Shown here piece after piece: positions 15,229 through 15,507 of a stretch of 15,507 nucleotides of DNA; position 1 is the stretch's first letter, and every line of letters starts with the position of its first letter. The notes beneath the pieces are model-generated. The model did no database searches, was not told the DNA's origin, and saw only the letters and a list, made by a program, of their open reading frames with translations. Source of the stretch: an uncultured Eubacteriales bacterium (GTDB taxonomy: Bacteria > Bacillota > Clostridia > Oscillospirales > Oscillospiraceae); contig ONVR01000124.1 in the NCBI GenBank assembly GCA_900321335.1, positions 1 through 15,507 of the forward strand, written 5' to 3'. Made by a program: the position numbers and the translations under genes.

Positions 15229-15507
15229 TTACGCTGTGTACTGGGAAAATATATTCAGGCACTTGGCCGTGAATTCCTCTCTTGTCATGGTGCCGTCGTT
15301 TTCGATGACCCGGTCGCAGTGGTCGGCAAAGTAACGGTCGGACTTCTGGGCGTCGATGCGCAGCAGGGCATACTCCCGGGAGATGTGCTCCCGGGCCATG
15401 ATCCGCTCCGCCCGGAGCTCCCGGGGAGCGGTGATGGCTACGGTCACGTCGCAGCTGGCGGCCAGGCCGCTTTCAAACAGGCCGATGGCGTCGATGGCGG
15501 CCAGAGC
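15229..15507 (-). CDS. coaE: Dephospho-CoA kinase, C-terminal part (5' end outside window)
   Basis: The frame is open to the right edge of the window, giving 92 C-terminal residues. They contain AIGLFESGLAASCD, which matches the CoaE segment after the CoA-binding region (usual form LLFESGL...CD), then a VAITAPRELRAERI strand-helix and an SREYALLRIDAQ lid-helix pattern. CoaE phosphorylates dephospho-CoA with ATP in the last step of coenzyme A synthesis. The P-loop lies outside the window. An in-frame GTG at 15447 is internal. It is followed after 23 nt by the M18 aminopeptidase on the same strand. Confidence 0.9.
   Translation of the reverse strand, partial: ALAAIDAIGLFESGLAASCDVTVAITAPRELRAERIMAREHISREYALLRIDAQKSDRYFADHCDRVIENDGTMTREEFTAKCLNIFSQYTA

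Overview
The window reads as vegetative core chromosome of a fairly GC-rich, endospore-forming Firmicute, most likely a gut-type member of the Oscillospiraceae (Flavonifractor, Lawsonibacter or Oscillibacter-like). This is inferred from a YpeB spore-germination protein, a TepA-type ClpP-fold protease near an FtsK/SpoIIIE translocase, a ClpE-type unfoldase with an N-terminal zinc finger, a PepV dipeptidase, and purine-rich Shine-Dalgarno (SD) sites before most genes. I see no rRNA, tRNA, CRISPR array, insertion sequence or phage gene. Coding density is high and no gene-free stretch exceeds about 160 bases.

Layout. Plus strand, 1-3470: the C-terminal end of a beta-propeller-like protein (probably DUF5711), a CvpA-family membrane protein, and a large zinc-finger ClpE-like unfoldase. 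A perfect 13-bp palindromic terminator at 3537-3567 separates this block from the rest of the window, which is all on the minus strand and converges on it. Read in the direction of transcription (right to left), the minus-strand genes are coaE (partial), an M18 aminopeptidase, pepV, tepA, then hairpins and a promoter, uppP, ftsK, gltX, a small membrane-anchored protein of unknown function, ypeB, and finally a flavodoxin-fold oxidoreductase with its own strong sigma-A promoter.

How the genes fit together. coaE, the M18 aminopeptidase and pepV are tightly packed (23-nt gap, then 11-nt overlap). tepA follows after a hairpin. uppP has its own extended -10 promoter and probably drives uppP-ftsK-gltX-small membrane protein, with gaps of 17 and 22 nt and then a 4-nt ATGA overlap. 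These are housekeeping functions: cofactor synthesis, peptide breakdown, undecaprenyl-phosphate recycling, chromosome segregation and glutamyl-tRNA formation.

The most interesting signal is at the small membrane protein/ypeB junction. A perfect 16-bp hairpin buries the ypeB Shine-Dalgarno in any read-through transcript. A forespore sigma-G-like promoter (TAAATA, 17 bp, CATAATA) lies over the same hairpin, with its -10 in the loop. A transcript starting there would lack the 5' arm and leave the SD free. This suggests a compact insulator that keeps the spore gene silent in vegetative read-through RNA and lets it be translated from its forespore transcript. A related but imperfect hairpin hides the tepA SD.
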